Source: Saprospiraceae bacterium
Lineage (GTDB): Bacteria > Bacteroidota > Bacteroidia > Chitinophagales > Saprospiraceae
Assembly (NCBI GenBank): GCA_028280415.1
Contig: JANQLV010000065.1
Span: forward strand, 124,001 to 188,000
Reading direction: 5' to 3'
Length of the DNA: 64,000 nucleotides
Position numbers and translations under genes: made by a program. Below the pieces are notes generated by a model. That model worked only from the letters and a program-made list of their open reading frames with translations, was not told the origin of the DNA and made no database searches. Each line of letters opens with the position of its first letter. Within the stretch, counting starts at the first letter, position 1. Of this stretch, positions 44,729 to 53,693 are shown piece after piece.

Positions 44729-45268
44729 TTACTCAAACTGGATATAGTCTATTTCTATTTGGAAGCCACCGACTCTTTTTTCATTAGTGATCAAGCCCAG
44801 GCGTATAATTTTATTTAGATCGGATTTATCCAGTTGAGTACCGGTTTTCTGCCCAATTCGATATTGTTCAAAATCTTTTAAATTTAGCCTAACGATTTCC
44901 CAATCGCTCGACTGGGTGGTAATGTCTTTTTTAAAATAGGGATAGTACCAGCGCTGATCCGTTTCCAGGGTTAATGCAATTTTTATCCCCTGGCTTCTCA
45001 GCCTGATTTTTACCTGCTCGAATTGAGAAAGATCGATTTTCTGGAACCTGCTTTTGAAAGCGCTAAACCCACCATTGTTTTCCAGGGATACTTTTCCTTT
45101 GAATACAATGCTATTTTCTTTGACTTCTACAAAACCTTTAGAAAGCCCTCCCATCACTCCATCATTAATGACTCGCCAATTCATCCCGGCTTTACCGGTA
45201 CCAAAGTCCAATTTTGGAAGTGTAATTTCGGAGGTTATTAATGATAGGATTAAGAGCATGATCTGCAT
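44729..45268 (-). CDS. CIA30-domain protein
   Basis: 179 residues. Short hydrophobic start (MQIMLLILSLITSEI), then WRVINDGVMGGLSKGFVEVKENSIVFKGKVSLENNGGFSAFKSR, RLRSQGIKIALTLETDQRWYYPYFKKDI, WEIVRLNLKDFEQ, and ending IGGFQIEIDYIQ-like. This is the CIA30 jelly-roll fold (complex I intermediate-associated protein 30), common in bacteria with no direct proof of complex I assembly. The gene follows rsgA by 75 bases on the minus strand. Confidence 0.85.
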   Translation of the reverse strand: MQIMLLILSLITSEITLPKLDFGTGKAGMNWRVINDGVMGGLSKGFVEVKENSIVFKGKVSLENNGGFSAFKSRFQKIDLSQFEQVKIRLRSQGIKIALTLETDQRWYYPYFKKDITTQSSDWEIVRLNLKDFEQYRIGQKTGTQLDKSDLNKIIRLGLITNEKRVGGFQIEIDYIQFE

Positions 45269-45343
45269 ATTCAGGATAATTTATACAATAAACCTAAATA
45301 GATGCAAAACTGTTTATCCGATTTTCGGATTTCATAAAATAAA

Positions 45344-46291
45344 TCACATATCCTTATGGCGTTCCCAGTAATTCTGGTCCTCGATTTCGTCGATGATCTG
45401 TAGGTAATTGGCGTAGCGAAGCTCACTGATTTCACCGGATTCAATAGATGCCTTAACGGCACATTTGGGCTCGTTGCGGTGACTACAATCGCTAAACTTA
45501 CAATGCTCAGAAGCCTCGAATATTTCTCTGAAATTGTGGGTGACATCCATAGGTTCCAAATGGCTAAAGCTCAGCGTTTTGATTCCGGGAGTGTCAATAA
45601 TGTAGCCGCCATCGGGAAGTGGAAACATCTCGGCAAAAGTTGTGGTGTGCTGGCCTTTGCCGGAGTAGTCTGAAAGTTCATCGGTTCGCAGCTCAATTCC
45701 GGGGAGAATAGCATTAATAATTGTCGATTTCCCTACTCCGGACTGTCCCCCAACAAGTGAAATTTTATCCTTCAAATGTATTTTTAATTGCTCAATTCCA
45801 TGCCCATCGGTTGCGGAAACATTGAAAACGGGATAACCAATGCTTTCATAAACTTCCTTTAAAAAATCGAAAATGGCTTCATCCTCTTCATCCCAGAGAT
45901 CGGATTTGTTAAAAACAACCGTAGTCGGGATATTATAAGGCTCGGTCATGAGCAAGAAGCGGTCGATAAAACCTTGTTTCAGGCTTGGGTTTTTAATCGT
46001 TACAATTAAAAGAGCCTGATCAACATTACTGGCAAGGAGGTGTAAATAATGTTTTTTTCTGGGAGATTGCCGAACAACGTAATTTTTGCGGGGGAGAATG
46101 TTTTTAATTAAACCACGTGCTTCTTCAGACTCCATTTCTATTTCGACATGATCTCCGACAGCGACAGGGTTAGTAATTTTCTGGCCATCTAGCCGAAATT
46201 TTCCAATTATACGACAGGGAATAATTGATCCGTCTTCTATTTTAACATCGTACCACGAACCGGTGGACTTTATAACTTTTCCTTTCTGCAC
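45344..46291 (-). CDS. rsgA: Ribosome small-subunit GTPase RsgA
   Basis: 315 residues from a GTG at 46291 (VQKGKVIKSTGSWYDVKIEDG); the longer ATG frame from 46426 adds an unnatural leader. OB fold ~1-75; circularly permuted GTPase with VFNKSDLW, VSATDGHGIEQL, GGQSGVGKSTIINAI (G1), YSGKGQHTTTFAEMF, DTPGIKTL; zinc-binding end CKFSDCSHRNEPKCAVK. It checks 30S assembly in the cytosol. A near-consensus TATCTTTA at 46306-46313 lies between the two possible starts and fits the GTG start. Confidence 0.9.
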   Translation of the reverse strand: MQKGKVIKSTGSWYDVKIEDGSIIPCRIIGKFRLDGQKITNPVAVGDHVEIEMESEEARGLIKNILPRKNYVVRQSPRKKHYLHLLASNVDQALLIVTIKNPSLKQGFIDRFLLMTEPYNIPTTVVFNKSDLWDEEDEAIFDFLKEVYESIGYPVFNVSATDGHGIEQLKIHLKDKISLVGGQSGVGKSTIINAILPGIELRTDELSDYSGKGQHTTTFAEMFPLPDGGYIIDTPGIKTLSFSHLEPMDVTHNFREIFEASEHCKFSDCSHRNEPKCAVKASIESGEISELRYANYLQIIDEIEDQNYWERHKDM

Positions 46292-46305
46292 TTCAAATGT
46301 TTTTG

Positions 46306-46313
46306 TAAAGATA
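46306..46313 (-). promoter_or_regulatory. -7-like element before rsgA
   Basis: Minus-strand TATCTTTA, one base off TAnnTTTG, 15 bases above the GTG start. No good TTG at -33 is seen, so support is partial. Confidence 0.35.
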
Positions 46314-46500
46314 GTAAAACCCGGAGATCGTGGAATTAGTTCCGCACTAATTCCCCAATCAGATTTTTGGAAGATTATCCAAATTTTTAAAATGCGATAT
46401 AAGGATAGGATAAAAAGTATATTCAACAGGGGTAGAACCGTTTTAGCTGGACTGGTATTCGAAATTGCGAGATGGATTTACCTCAGGGGGACTTAAAAAT

Positions 46501-47256
46501 CTAGACCGTCGCATTAATGCTATGGATGGCATTGGACATTTCGATAATGAGATTTGGATCTTTTTCGATGGCATTGCCTACAACGATAACATCTGCTCCG
46601 GCTTTCGCCTTTTCTACGGCCTGTTCGGGTGTACGGATTCCGCCACCAATGATGAGGGGTACTTTGAGTCCACTGCTTACGGTTTCGATCATCGAAGTAC
46701 TGATAGGGTTTTTTGCTCCGCTCCCGGCATCCATATAAATAAATTTGAGTCCGAGCATTTCACCGGCAATTGCAGTGCATAAGGCAACATCGTCCTTGGA
46801 AGAAGGAACGGGACGCGTATTACTAATATAGGAAACTGTAGTTTCTACCCCTCCATCAATGAGCATGTAACCGGTGGGCATGATCTCGAGTGGACTCATT
46901 TTGAGATAAGGAGCGGCCAGTACATGATTGCCTATCAGCAAATCTGCATTCCTACCTGAAATCAGAGAGAGAAAAAGAATTCCGTCTGCTTTGTAACTTA
47001 GCTGAAAAGAATTTCCAGGGAACAAGATCATTGGGATATTACAAACTTCCCTTATTCTTTGCAGGCAATGATCCAGCATATTATTGACAATAAGGCTACC
47101 TCCTATAAAAAAATAATCTACTTTGGCCATCGCTGCCAATTCGAGAATCTGATCCATTTGTCCCAGTTTTACTTTGTCGGGATCAATAAGGACAACAAAT
47201 TTTTTCTCTCCCTGGTCTTTGGCCCGTTGTAAACTTTGGTGTAGCTTTCCTTGCAT
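46501..47256 (-). CDS. Geranylgeranylglyceryl/heptaprenylglyceryl phosphate synthase (GGGPS/PcrB family)
   Basis: 251 residues from the ATG at 47256 (MQGKLHQSLQRAKDQG). A TIM barrel of the PcrB/GGGPS group: FVVLIDPDKV (~20), YFFIGGSLIVNN, IPMILFPGNSFQLSYKADGILFLSLISGRN, LEIMPTGYMLIDGG, LKFIYMDAGSGAKNPIS, VPLIIGGGIRTPEQAVEKAKAGADVIVVGNAIEKDP. It joins a prenyl diphosphate to sn-glycerol 1-phosphate. Bacteroidota hold this archaeal-type enzyme (group II) by established knowledge; product use in this phylum is unsettled. A strong palindrome terminator lies just upstream of the start. Confidence 0.9.
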   Translation of the reverse strand: MQGKLHQSLQRAKDQGEKKFVVLIDPDKVKLGQMDQILELAAMAKVDYFFIGGSLIVNNMLDHCLQRIREVCNIPMILFPGNSFQLSYKADGILFLSLISGRNADLLIGNHVLAAPYLKMSPLEIMPTGYMLIDGGVETTVSYISNTRPVPSSKDDVALCTAIAGEMLGLKFIYMDAGSGAKNPISTSMIETVSSGLKVPLIIGGGIRTPEQAVEKAKAGADVIVVGNAIEKDPNLIIEMSNAIHSINATV

Positions 47257-47290
47257 GCTGTTTTTAGGATGTTTAAGCTGCAAGTTAGGA

Positions 47291-47333
47291 AAAAAAATGC
47301 TGTTCGAAATACAAATTTGTATTTCGAACAGCA
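47291..47333 (-). terminator. 36-base perfect palindrome terminator
   Basis: Perfect inverted repeat 47298-47333 (18-base arms TGCTGTTCGAAATACAAA), followed on the minus strand by seven T. It lies 38 bases after the stop of the DUF3857 gene at 47371 and above the GGGPS start. Confidence 0.85.
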
Positions 47334-47370
47334 AGCACTGCAAAATGAATAGTAAAATACAATTTTCCGC

Positions 47371-49293
47371 TTAGGGTCTTTTCTTTACCAGGACCATTTT
47401 CATAGTATCAGCCTTGGCAACTTCTTTGTAAAAATTGCGAAGATCGCTATAGTGTTCTGCCGGTAATTCTACGGAATAAATTTCCAATAAACGATCGTAT
47501 TTGATTTGATTGCCTTCAACACTAATATGTATCTGATATTTCCCGAATTCGGATTCCAGATTTATTTCTTTTTTAGGAATACTTTCCAATTCATATCCCT
47601 CGGGCAAAGTAAAGGTGTAAATATCTTTTTCCCGAAATTGATTTTTGACATGTACAGGATGGATGCGCTCTTTTATTTCACGCGGGACATTATCAAAAGG
47701 ATTTAATTTATTAAGTGGAATAAAAATTCTTTTTCCCGCTTTGGAAGAATAACGCGGAACGGAAATATCAAAATTAATAGTACATTCCGGTTTTTTATCA
47801 TCGCTTTCAATTAGTAATTGCTCAATATTAAAAGCACTTAAATCATAATGTTCTAAAAATCGCTTTTCCAAATCTTCCGGGGAAAGATTATTTTGCATGA
47901 ACCGGTAACGATCGTGTTTAGGGCCAGTACATTTGATCTTTTGTTTGATTACAGCGCCTCCCTGTTGATCGATATTAATACTCGCATGATTAATCTGGTT
48001 ATTTTCTTCCAAAGAAAAACCGGGTGTTCTAATGATTTTACCACCTTCTTCGGAAAGCATTAACACCTGGCGATCGTGATTGGCATAACCGAGATAATTG
48101 GGTGGAGCATCAGAGCTGGTACATTCCAGCCAGATATCTTCGGATGGAATATTTAAAATAACATGATTGGCAAAATTAAAAGTGGCAAACTCTTCCAGCA
48201 TTTCAGCCTTATCCCATCGACTATGGTAGATCAGTGTTTGATAGGCATCAATCCCGATTTCCTTTAGCATTGACTTCATAAAATTTGAAAGCGCCTTGCA
48301 GTCGCCGTACTTATTTTTTTCGACGTATTCGGCATCAAAAGTTTGCCATCCTCCAATACCAAGTTGTACACTGACATAGCGAGTGTTTTTCTGAAGATAG
48401 TTGTATAAAATACTGATTTTTTCCTCATTAGTTTGTGCATTAGCAGTGATTTCCCTGATTTTGGCGGCTAAGTCGGGACTGATTTTATCCCTGTCTTTAT
48501 TTAGTTCATAAATAAATTTACCCAATGTATTCCAATCGCTCGCTGTACCCGGGTATTTATCAAAATGAAATTCAGTCGGAGCTATTTCGATCCGGGGGAC
48601 AATTTTATCGGTATATGGAGCATGGGGTTCCCAGATGAGTGCAGGGAGCCGGGTAGCTTTCCAGGCATAAGTGATTTTATCGCCCGTTTTTGTGATCATT
48701 GGTTTTATATCCGTATTTCTCGATAAATGCCTGAGCTTGAAATCGGCGGGCGTTTGGATAACGTATTCAAAACTTTCGACTGATTTTTCAAAACTTTGCA
48801 GAGAACCAGCAGGATAAAAAGGAAAATTCTTGTAACTGATTTCATATTCAAGTTCTATGGTATATGGAAAACTGCTGTGATGCAATTCGATCGTCTTCAT
48901 ACGATCATCTTCATAAATAGAAAAGCCGGAAATAGAACTTCTATCATTAAATTCCTTGCTTTTTACTTTTCGAACCAGTTTGCCACTGGCATCGTAAACC
49001 CTGGCGGAAAGCTTGTTGATTTTTCGGAATTTGTCATATCCCACATACTGTTGATGTTCTCTGGAATCATCATTTAATAATGTAACCACATATTTTCTAT
49101 GCAATATTGCAGATCGTGTATTCTGAATCTCCAGCTTCATGTAATCCTGTCGTACGACTTCACGCGCATTTTTTATGAGCTCACCCGGAATGCTAAGTGC
49201 TGCATATTCTTCCAGGTCTACTTGAGCAGAAAGAAAACCGCTGTTCCACACACAACAAAGCAGTACAATAATTATTTTTTTCATAGTTTTCAT
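47371..49293 (-). CDS. DUF3857/transglutaminase-like exported protein
   Basis: 640 residues; signal peptide (MKKIIIVLLCCVWNSGFLSAQ) starts at the first or fourth codon (49293 or 49284). N-terminal DUF3857 beta region ~25-250 (VVTLLNDDSREHQQYVGYDKFRKINKLSARVYDASG). Transglutaminase-like core ~270-390: VQLGIGGWQTFDAEYVEKNKYGDCKALSNFMKSML (with Cys of GDC), FANHVILNIP (His), WLECTSSD. A C-terminal beta domain ends near 620. The Cys-His pair makes peptide bond or protease chemistry possible. It is followed by a relative in the same strand (49335-51374). Confidence 0.86.
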   Translation of the reverse strand: MKTMKKIIIVLLCCVWNSGFLSAQVDLEEYAALSIPGELIKNAREVVRQDYMKLEIQNTRSAILHRKYVVTLLNDDSREHQQYVGYDKFRKINKLSARVYDASGKLVRKVKSKEFNDRSSISGFSIYEDDRMKTIELHHSSFPYTIELEYEISYKNFPFYPAGSLQSFEKSVESFEYVIQTPADFKLRHLSRNTDIKPMITKTGDKITYAWKATRLPALIWEPHAPYTDKIVPRIEIAPTEFHFDKYPGTASDWNTLGKFIYELNKDRDKISPDLAAKIREITANAQTNEEKISILYNYLQKNTRYVSVQLGIGGWQTFDAEYVEKNKYGDCKALSNFMKSMLKEIGIDAYQTLIYHSRWDKAEMLEEFATFNFANHVILNIPSEDIWLECTSSDAPPNYLGYANHDRQVLMLSEEGGKIIRTPGFSLEENNQINHASINIDQQGGAVIKQKIKCTGPKHDRYRFMQNNLSPEDLEKRFLEHYDLSAFNIEQLLIESDDKKPECTINFDISVPRYSSKAGKRIFIPLNKLNPFDNVPREIKERIHPVHVKNQFREKDIYTFTLPEGYELESIPKKEINLESEFGKYQIHISVEGNQIKYDRLLEIYSVELPAEHYSDLRNFYKEVAKADTMKMVLVKKRP

Positions 49294-49334
49294 AAATCAA
49301 AAATTATAAAATAGGAATCCGCCTCAGTTTTTTA

Positions 49335-51374
49335 TTAAGTGATTTTTTTCAAAACGATTTGTTCGCCCTGCTTCTCCACAATCACATCAAAAAAACCTTT
49401 GATAATATTATACTCTTCGGGTTCGAAACGCACTTTTGAAATAGTTACTTTACAAACCACCTGAATAGTATTTCCATTTTGACTAACTAAATATTGAAAC
49501 TGTCCGCCATTGCCGTCCATTTTGAGATTTATATTTTCCGGTAGTTCTTCGACGCTATATCCTTCCGGAATAGTCAGGTTCAATATATACTGATCTTTGG
49601 ACTTGACAGGGATATCCACCGGAAAAGTCCGTGTTTCCTGTTTTAATGGATTCTCCTCAAATCCTTGCCCCAACATAGGAGACAAATAGATCATATCGCC
49701 GGCCACCTGAGCAGCTTCAGGGATATCAACCTGAAGCTTGCACTTTAAAGTTTCGGAAATCTTTTCTACATTTTCAAAGCCAACACTATTGATCTTGATA
49801 TCCGGGAATGTTTCCTGCCAAACTTCCTTGATATGCTGATGATCATTATCTTTATTATCCATATATTCATTGCGAACGCCAATTGCACAATAACCTTTAA
49901 AACTTTGGCTTACATCTCCTTTTAAAGTGCCTTCCGAATCTAAAATCAAAGTTGCCATAGTTACTTCCCGGTCGCTCGGAATTGGTATATCAATCCACTG
50001 TTGTAATTCTTTATCCACTAACCAGCCTTTGTAATTGAGTGAATTATTGCGTAATAAACTGGCTGGCCGATAAGGGCTGCCTACATCGAAAAGGTAAGAT
50101 CGCTCAGCTATTTGTACATAGGCAATAACGTGATTAAATTGATCTGATTTGGGATAGTGCTCCATTGGGCGGCCATGATTACGAGTACTAATCAATACGG
50201 GATAGGCATTGATATCCAGTTGTCTGCAAAGAGCAATCAGCATGAGATTGAGTTCTCCGCTCTTGGCGGATTTTTTTTCAAAAGCATCATCCAGGGAAAG
50301 AGAAGAGTAACCATAATATTTATTCCAGACTATGTTTGTACTAATAAAGTTATAAATAGTCTGAACCTGCTCTTCTGGCGTATTGGCATTTTCCAGGGAA
50401 GGCGCTACTGCAGCCATGAGTTTTTTAGTAAACCGTTTTTTATTAAACTGAAAACCGAAGCTTTCACTGTTGATTAATTCTTCTGCTTCTTTGGCCCAGG
50501 TGCCTGTTACATCACGGGTAGGTTGATCGGGAAAGGTTAAGTACTGTAATTGCAATGAAAGCTTAGCGTAATAATCGCCCATGGTAGTGATAAACTTTTC
50601 CGGTTTTAAAGCTGGGACATTCTCCATGTAGTATCGCTTTCTGCGCACGACGGCCTCGACGGAATTATTACCGACAGATCCACGCGAGCGTTCTCGGCGT
50701 CTGAGTCTGCTGTTCGTCATAGTCCCGGGAGTACTTGAAGGTAATTTCAAGCTTTTGGATATTTCTTCGATATCAACCTGTGGTTGCAAGCCCTGATTAA
50801 AAGAAATATAATTGAACCATTCGGGAATTTCTGTTCTGAAATCACTGATCCGCGTTGGGATATCCGACTGGAAAACCCAATCGGTGAGATAATAAATCAG
50901 GTCTGATTTTTTTGTGTATTTATACTCGATAATACAACCTTCTTCCAAAGCGGGAAAGGCAAACTTTTTTTGTGACCAATATTTATTGATTTTTTCGTCA
51001 AAAATATCTTTTTTACTCAGGCTTACTTCTTCTCCATTGGGTAAAAACACCTGGGCTTTAATATCGTATATTTTTTCGCTTTTTTGATACGCGTAATAAG
51101 GTATACTGATATCGCCTCTTTCAAAAGCAGATTTTTTGAATAATTTGATTCTGATGTGATGTTTGAATACATAGAGATAGTCTCCGGTTGTCAGATCAAA
51201 TTCCAATGTTCCATAATCTGCGAGTACAACTGCCTCGGCATAGGGATCCGTATCATAAGTCGTCATCTTTAGATCTGATTTACTAACTTTTCCCCATTTT
51301 ATCGGTGCTTTTTGAGCATGGAGAGAGACAATAAATAGTACAGAGCTAAAGAGAAAAGCATGTAAAGTTTTCAT
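49335..51374 (-). CDS. DUF3857/transglutaminase-like protein without catalytic cysteine
   Basis: 679 residues from the ATG at 51374; the frame's first ATG at 51401 would add nine residues before the signal peptide (MKTLHAFLFSSVLFIVSLHAQ). DUF3857 ~30-260; the transglutaminase-like core has SAKSGELNLMLIALCRQLDINAYPVLISTRNHGRP where active members show GDC, so the cysteine is replaced by Leu; DQFNHVIAYVQ (His) and YLFDVGSP remain. A C-terminal domain has EYMDNKDNDHQHIKEVW. Upstream of and 41 bases from the 640-residue relative, so cotranscribed. Likely a non-catalytic partner. Confidence 0.85.
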   Translation of the reverse strand: MKTLHAFLFSSVLFIVSLHAQKAPIKWGKVSKSDLKMTTYDTDPYAEAVVLADYGTLEFDLTTGDYLYVFKHHIRIKLFKKSAFERGDISIPYYAYQKSEKIYDIKAQVFLPNGEEVSLSKKDIFDEKINKYWSQKKFAFPALEEGCIIEYKYTKKSDLIYYLTDWVFQSDIPTRISDFRTEIPEWFNYISFNQGLQPQVDIEEISKSLKLPSSTPGTMTNSRLRRRERSRGSVGNNSVEAVVRRKRYYMENVPALKPEKFITTMGDYYAKLSLQLQYLTFPDQPTRDVTGTWAKEAEELINSESFGFQFNKKRFTKKLMAAVAPSLENANTPEEQVQTIYNFISTNIVWNKYYGYSSLSLDDAFEKKSAKSGELNLMLIALCRQLDINAYPVLISTRNHGRPMEHYPKSDQFNHVIAYVQIAERSYLFDVGSPYRPASLLRNNSLNYKGWLVDKELQQWIDIPIPSDREVTMATLILDSEGTLKGDVSQSFKGYCAIGVRNEYMDNKDNDHQHIKEVWQETFPDIKINSVGFENVEKISETLKCKLQVDIPEAAQVAGDMIYLSPMLGQGFEENPLKQETRTFPVDIPVKSKDQYILNLTIPEGYSVEELPENINLKMDGNGGQFQYLVSQNGNTIQVVCKVTISKVRFEPEEYNIIKGFFDVIVEKQGEQIVLKKIT

Positions 51375-51590
51375 AATTTTGTTGTTTATAGAATAATACA
51401 ATTCTGAAAAATAAAAACAGTAGAATCAAATAGTTCGATAAAAGCAGGATTTGGCAGGAAGATGGAATATTGTCTATCGGGAAATAATTATTGTATTCCA
51501 AAACGAAGCCTTGCCTTTCAGGTGATCGACATAAATATATGTATTTTATTTTTTAAAAAAATTCAATATGTGCTATAAAATATAATTATT

Positions 51591-51923
51591 TTGGAAAAAA
51601 GCATTACAATACAAATTACAGAATTAATTGCCCGGGACTTTGGACTCGAAGCCGGCCCGGAACCGTTGACGGAAGAAGATCTTTTTAATTTACTCGCCAA
51701 TGAAGTAGCCTATATGATCGAACATCGTCTGGATTTTCTTTTAAGCCTGATGTACCGGTTGGATGTAAAAGAACAGTTGATTAGAGAGGCTTTGGCTCCC
51801 GATGCTCCTGAAATGGCAAATATTGGTTTGGCCCGGTTAATCTTGCAAAGACAAAAGGACCGCATTTATACAAAAATGAAGTATAAGCAAGCACCGCTGG
51901 AAGATGAAGAAGACCGGTTTTAA
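51591..51923 (+). CDS. Small acidic protein of unknown function
   Basis: 110 residues from a TTG start (MEKSITIQITELIARDFGL). Helical throughout; LTEEDLFNLLANEVAYMIEHRLDFLLSLMYRLDVKEQLIREALAPDAPEMANIGLARLILQRQKDRI. I recall similar ~100-residue unnamed proteins in this phylum. No ATG is available nearby, so a non-standard start must be accepted. Confidence 0.65.
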   Translation: MEKSITIQITELIARDFGLEAGPEPLTEEDLFNLLANEVAYMIEHRLDFLLSLMYRLDVKEQLIREALAPDAPEMANIGLARLILQRQKDRIYTKMKYKQAPLEDEEDRF

Positions 51924-51943
51924 GATCATTTCCGAAATGAAAA

Positions 51944-51972
51944 AAACCATGCCAGGATATTTAGCATGGTTT
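51944..51972. terminator. Hairpin after the small acidic gene
   Basis: Nine-base arms AAACCATGC / GCATGGTTT with an 11-base loop, 20 bases after the stop. Few T follow on the + strand, so it is a weak candidate. The rest of 51973-52347 shows nothing clear. Confidence 0.4.
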
Positions 51973-52347
51973 GCAAGAGATTTTCAAAATCTCCTGAAGG
52001 AACCTTATAAACGTTATTAACATACATTTGGATGTATGAATGCTCAGGGAAATAGGATAAAAACATGGTGAAAAAACTAACCACACATTAGCATTCCACG
52101 CAATATTTTCATGTTATGCATTTCTAAAACATTTAAAAACAAAGGATTATTGTAGGGGAGTAGCACCTTTTGATGTTTATTCCGGTTTTATCGACGAACT
52201 TTGATAATTTGCGACATTAATGCAGTTTGCTTTGCCCATTCATTTCGGAGTATTTGAAAAACTGTTAAAAGGTTCAGGCCAAATTGGTCTTGTAAAATTG
52301 GGAATGAATTTGGTTCAAACTCCTTCGTACTAATCAAAACTGATCAT

Positions 52348-52797
52348 ATGCGTAAATTAAAAATCATCTGCTTCTCCGCATTAGTATTTCTTACTCTGGG
52401 AAATCTACGGGCCCAGGATGCTTACGAAAAATCAATTGGAATCCGGGGAGGTTTTTTATCCGGTATTACTTATAAACACTTTCTTGAATTTGCCGGAGCA
52501 ATTGAAGGGATTTTTGGTTATAGTTTTCAGGAAGGTAGAAGATTGACAACGCTCACGGGATTATACGAACACCACTTTTTTGTTAATTATCAAACCAATC
52601 TCTATGCAGGTGGAGGGCTTACGCTTGGCATGAGAAAAGAGGACTTCAGAGTGCATGCCGAAGCTATTGTGGGGATTGAATATATGATTGAACGATTTCC
52701 TTTGAGCTTGTCTTTGGATTATAAACCTGCTTATGATATATTCGGAAATACTTTTTATTTTGATGAGTTCGCTATCTCGGCACGTTATATCTTTTGA
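52348..52797 (+). CDS. Small outer-membrane beta-barrel-like exported protein
   Basis: 149 residues with signal peptide MRKLKIICFSALVFLTLGNLRAQ. The mature part alternates beta strands with aromatic ends (SIGIRGGFLSGITYKHFL, IEGIFGYSFQ, LTTLTGLYEHHFFV, NLYAGGGLTLGMR, FRVHAEAIVGIEYMIERFPLSLSLDYKPAYDIF) and ends IFSARYIF-like with a C-terminal Phe. This is typical of small outer-membrane barrels. Ligand unknown. It precedes recO by 34 bases. Confidence 0.75.
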   Translation: MRKLKIICFSALVFLTLGNLRAQDAYEKSIGIRGGFLSGITYKHFLEFAGAIEGIFGYSFQEGRRLTTLTGLYEHHFFVNYQTNLYAGGGLTLGMRKEDFRVHAEAIVGIEYMIERFPLSLSLDYKPAYDIFGNTFYFDEFAISARYIF

Positions 52798-52831
52798 TAT
52801 ACAGAATTAAGTAGGCAATTGAACAATATTT

Positions 52832-53557
52832 ATGTTAATCAAAACCCGGGGAATTATTTTCAGAACAGTGAAATATTCGGAAACGAGTATTATTGCTGAT
52901 ATTCTGACCGAGGAAAAAGGGCTACGATCCTACATCATTAGTGGTGTACGATCAAAAAATGCGAAAGTCAAGGCAAGTGTATTACAGTTGATGACTTTGG
53001 TAGATATGGTTGCTTATCATCGGGATGATAAAGAACTGACGAGAATCAAGGAAATTAAGATAGCGCATGTTTATCGATCTATTCCTTTTGATGTAGTCAA
53101 GGGAGCGGTAGGTTTATTTATGCTCGAACTGGCCAGAAAAACGATTCGTGAGCGAGAGGAAAATAAACCGCTTTTTGATTTTATCTACGGCTCTTTTCAG
53201 CAACTAGATGCTATAGAGCATTCAGTAGCCAACTTTCATCTTGCTTTTATGATTGAACTAACTGCTTTCTTGGGCTTTCTACCCGGAGGCACTTTCTCCG
53301 AAGAAAGCCCGGGCTTTGATCTCTCCGAAGGTGTTTTTACCTGGGGTAATGAAGGGAGTCACCAAACTTTGGATGTGGGACAAAGTCAGTTATTGGATAC
53401 TTTTTTAAAAACACCGATGAGCCAATGCCATACCATTCCACTAAATCGATTGGAGCGAAAGAACTTTTTAAATGAAATGATCACTTTCTATAAATTACAT
53501 GTCGAAAACTTTGATGGCCTCAATTCCCATCGGATTCTGGAAGACGTATTAGGCTAA
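52832..53557 (+). CDS. recO: DNA repair protein RecO
   Basis: 241 residues. OB fold at start LIKTRGIIFRTVKYSETSIIADILTEEKGLRSYIISGVRS; helical domain includes IAHVYRSIPFDVVKGAVGLFMLELARKTIREREENKPLFDFIYGSFQQLD and FLGFLPGG. Zinc-finger cysteines are absent, common in this phylum. It helps RecR load RecA on SSB-coated DNA. Confidence 0.92.
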   Translation: MLIKTRGIIFRTVKYSETSIIADILTEEKGLRSYIISGVRSKNAKVKASVLQLMTLVDMVAYHRDDKELTRIKEIKIAHVYRSIPFDVVKGAVGLFMLELARKTIREREENKPLFDFIYGSFQQLDAIEHSVANFHLAFMIELTAFLGFLPGGTFSEESPGFDLSEGVFTWGNEGSHQTLDVGQSQLLDTFLKTPMSQCHTIPLNRLERKNFLNEMITFYKLHVENFDGLNSHRILEDVLG

Positions 53558-53693
53558 AGGATTGCCTTGTATGTGATCAAATCCTTCTTGATTGCGCCTT
53601 GCTCTGTTTGCCTGTTATCAACAAAAATCTCCAAAACTAAAATATTCCAATTCCTCAAAACGTTCTTACCTGCGAATCCTAGGGCTGATCATT

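Noticed and set aside
46292-46426. Long N-terminal extension of RsgA
   Set aside because: It precedes the family's normal start, and the -7-like box lies inside it.
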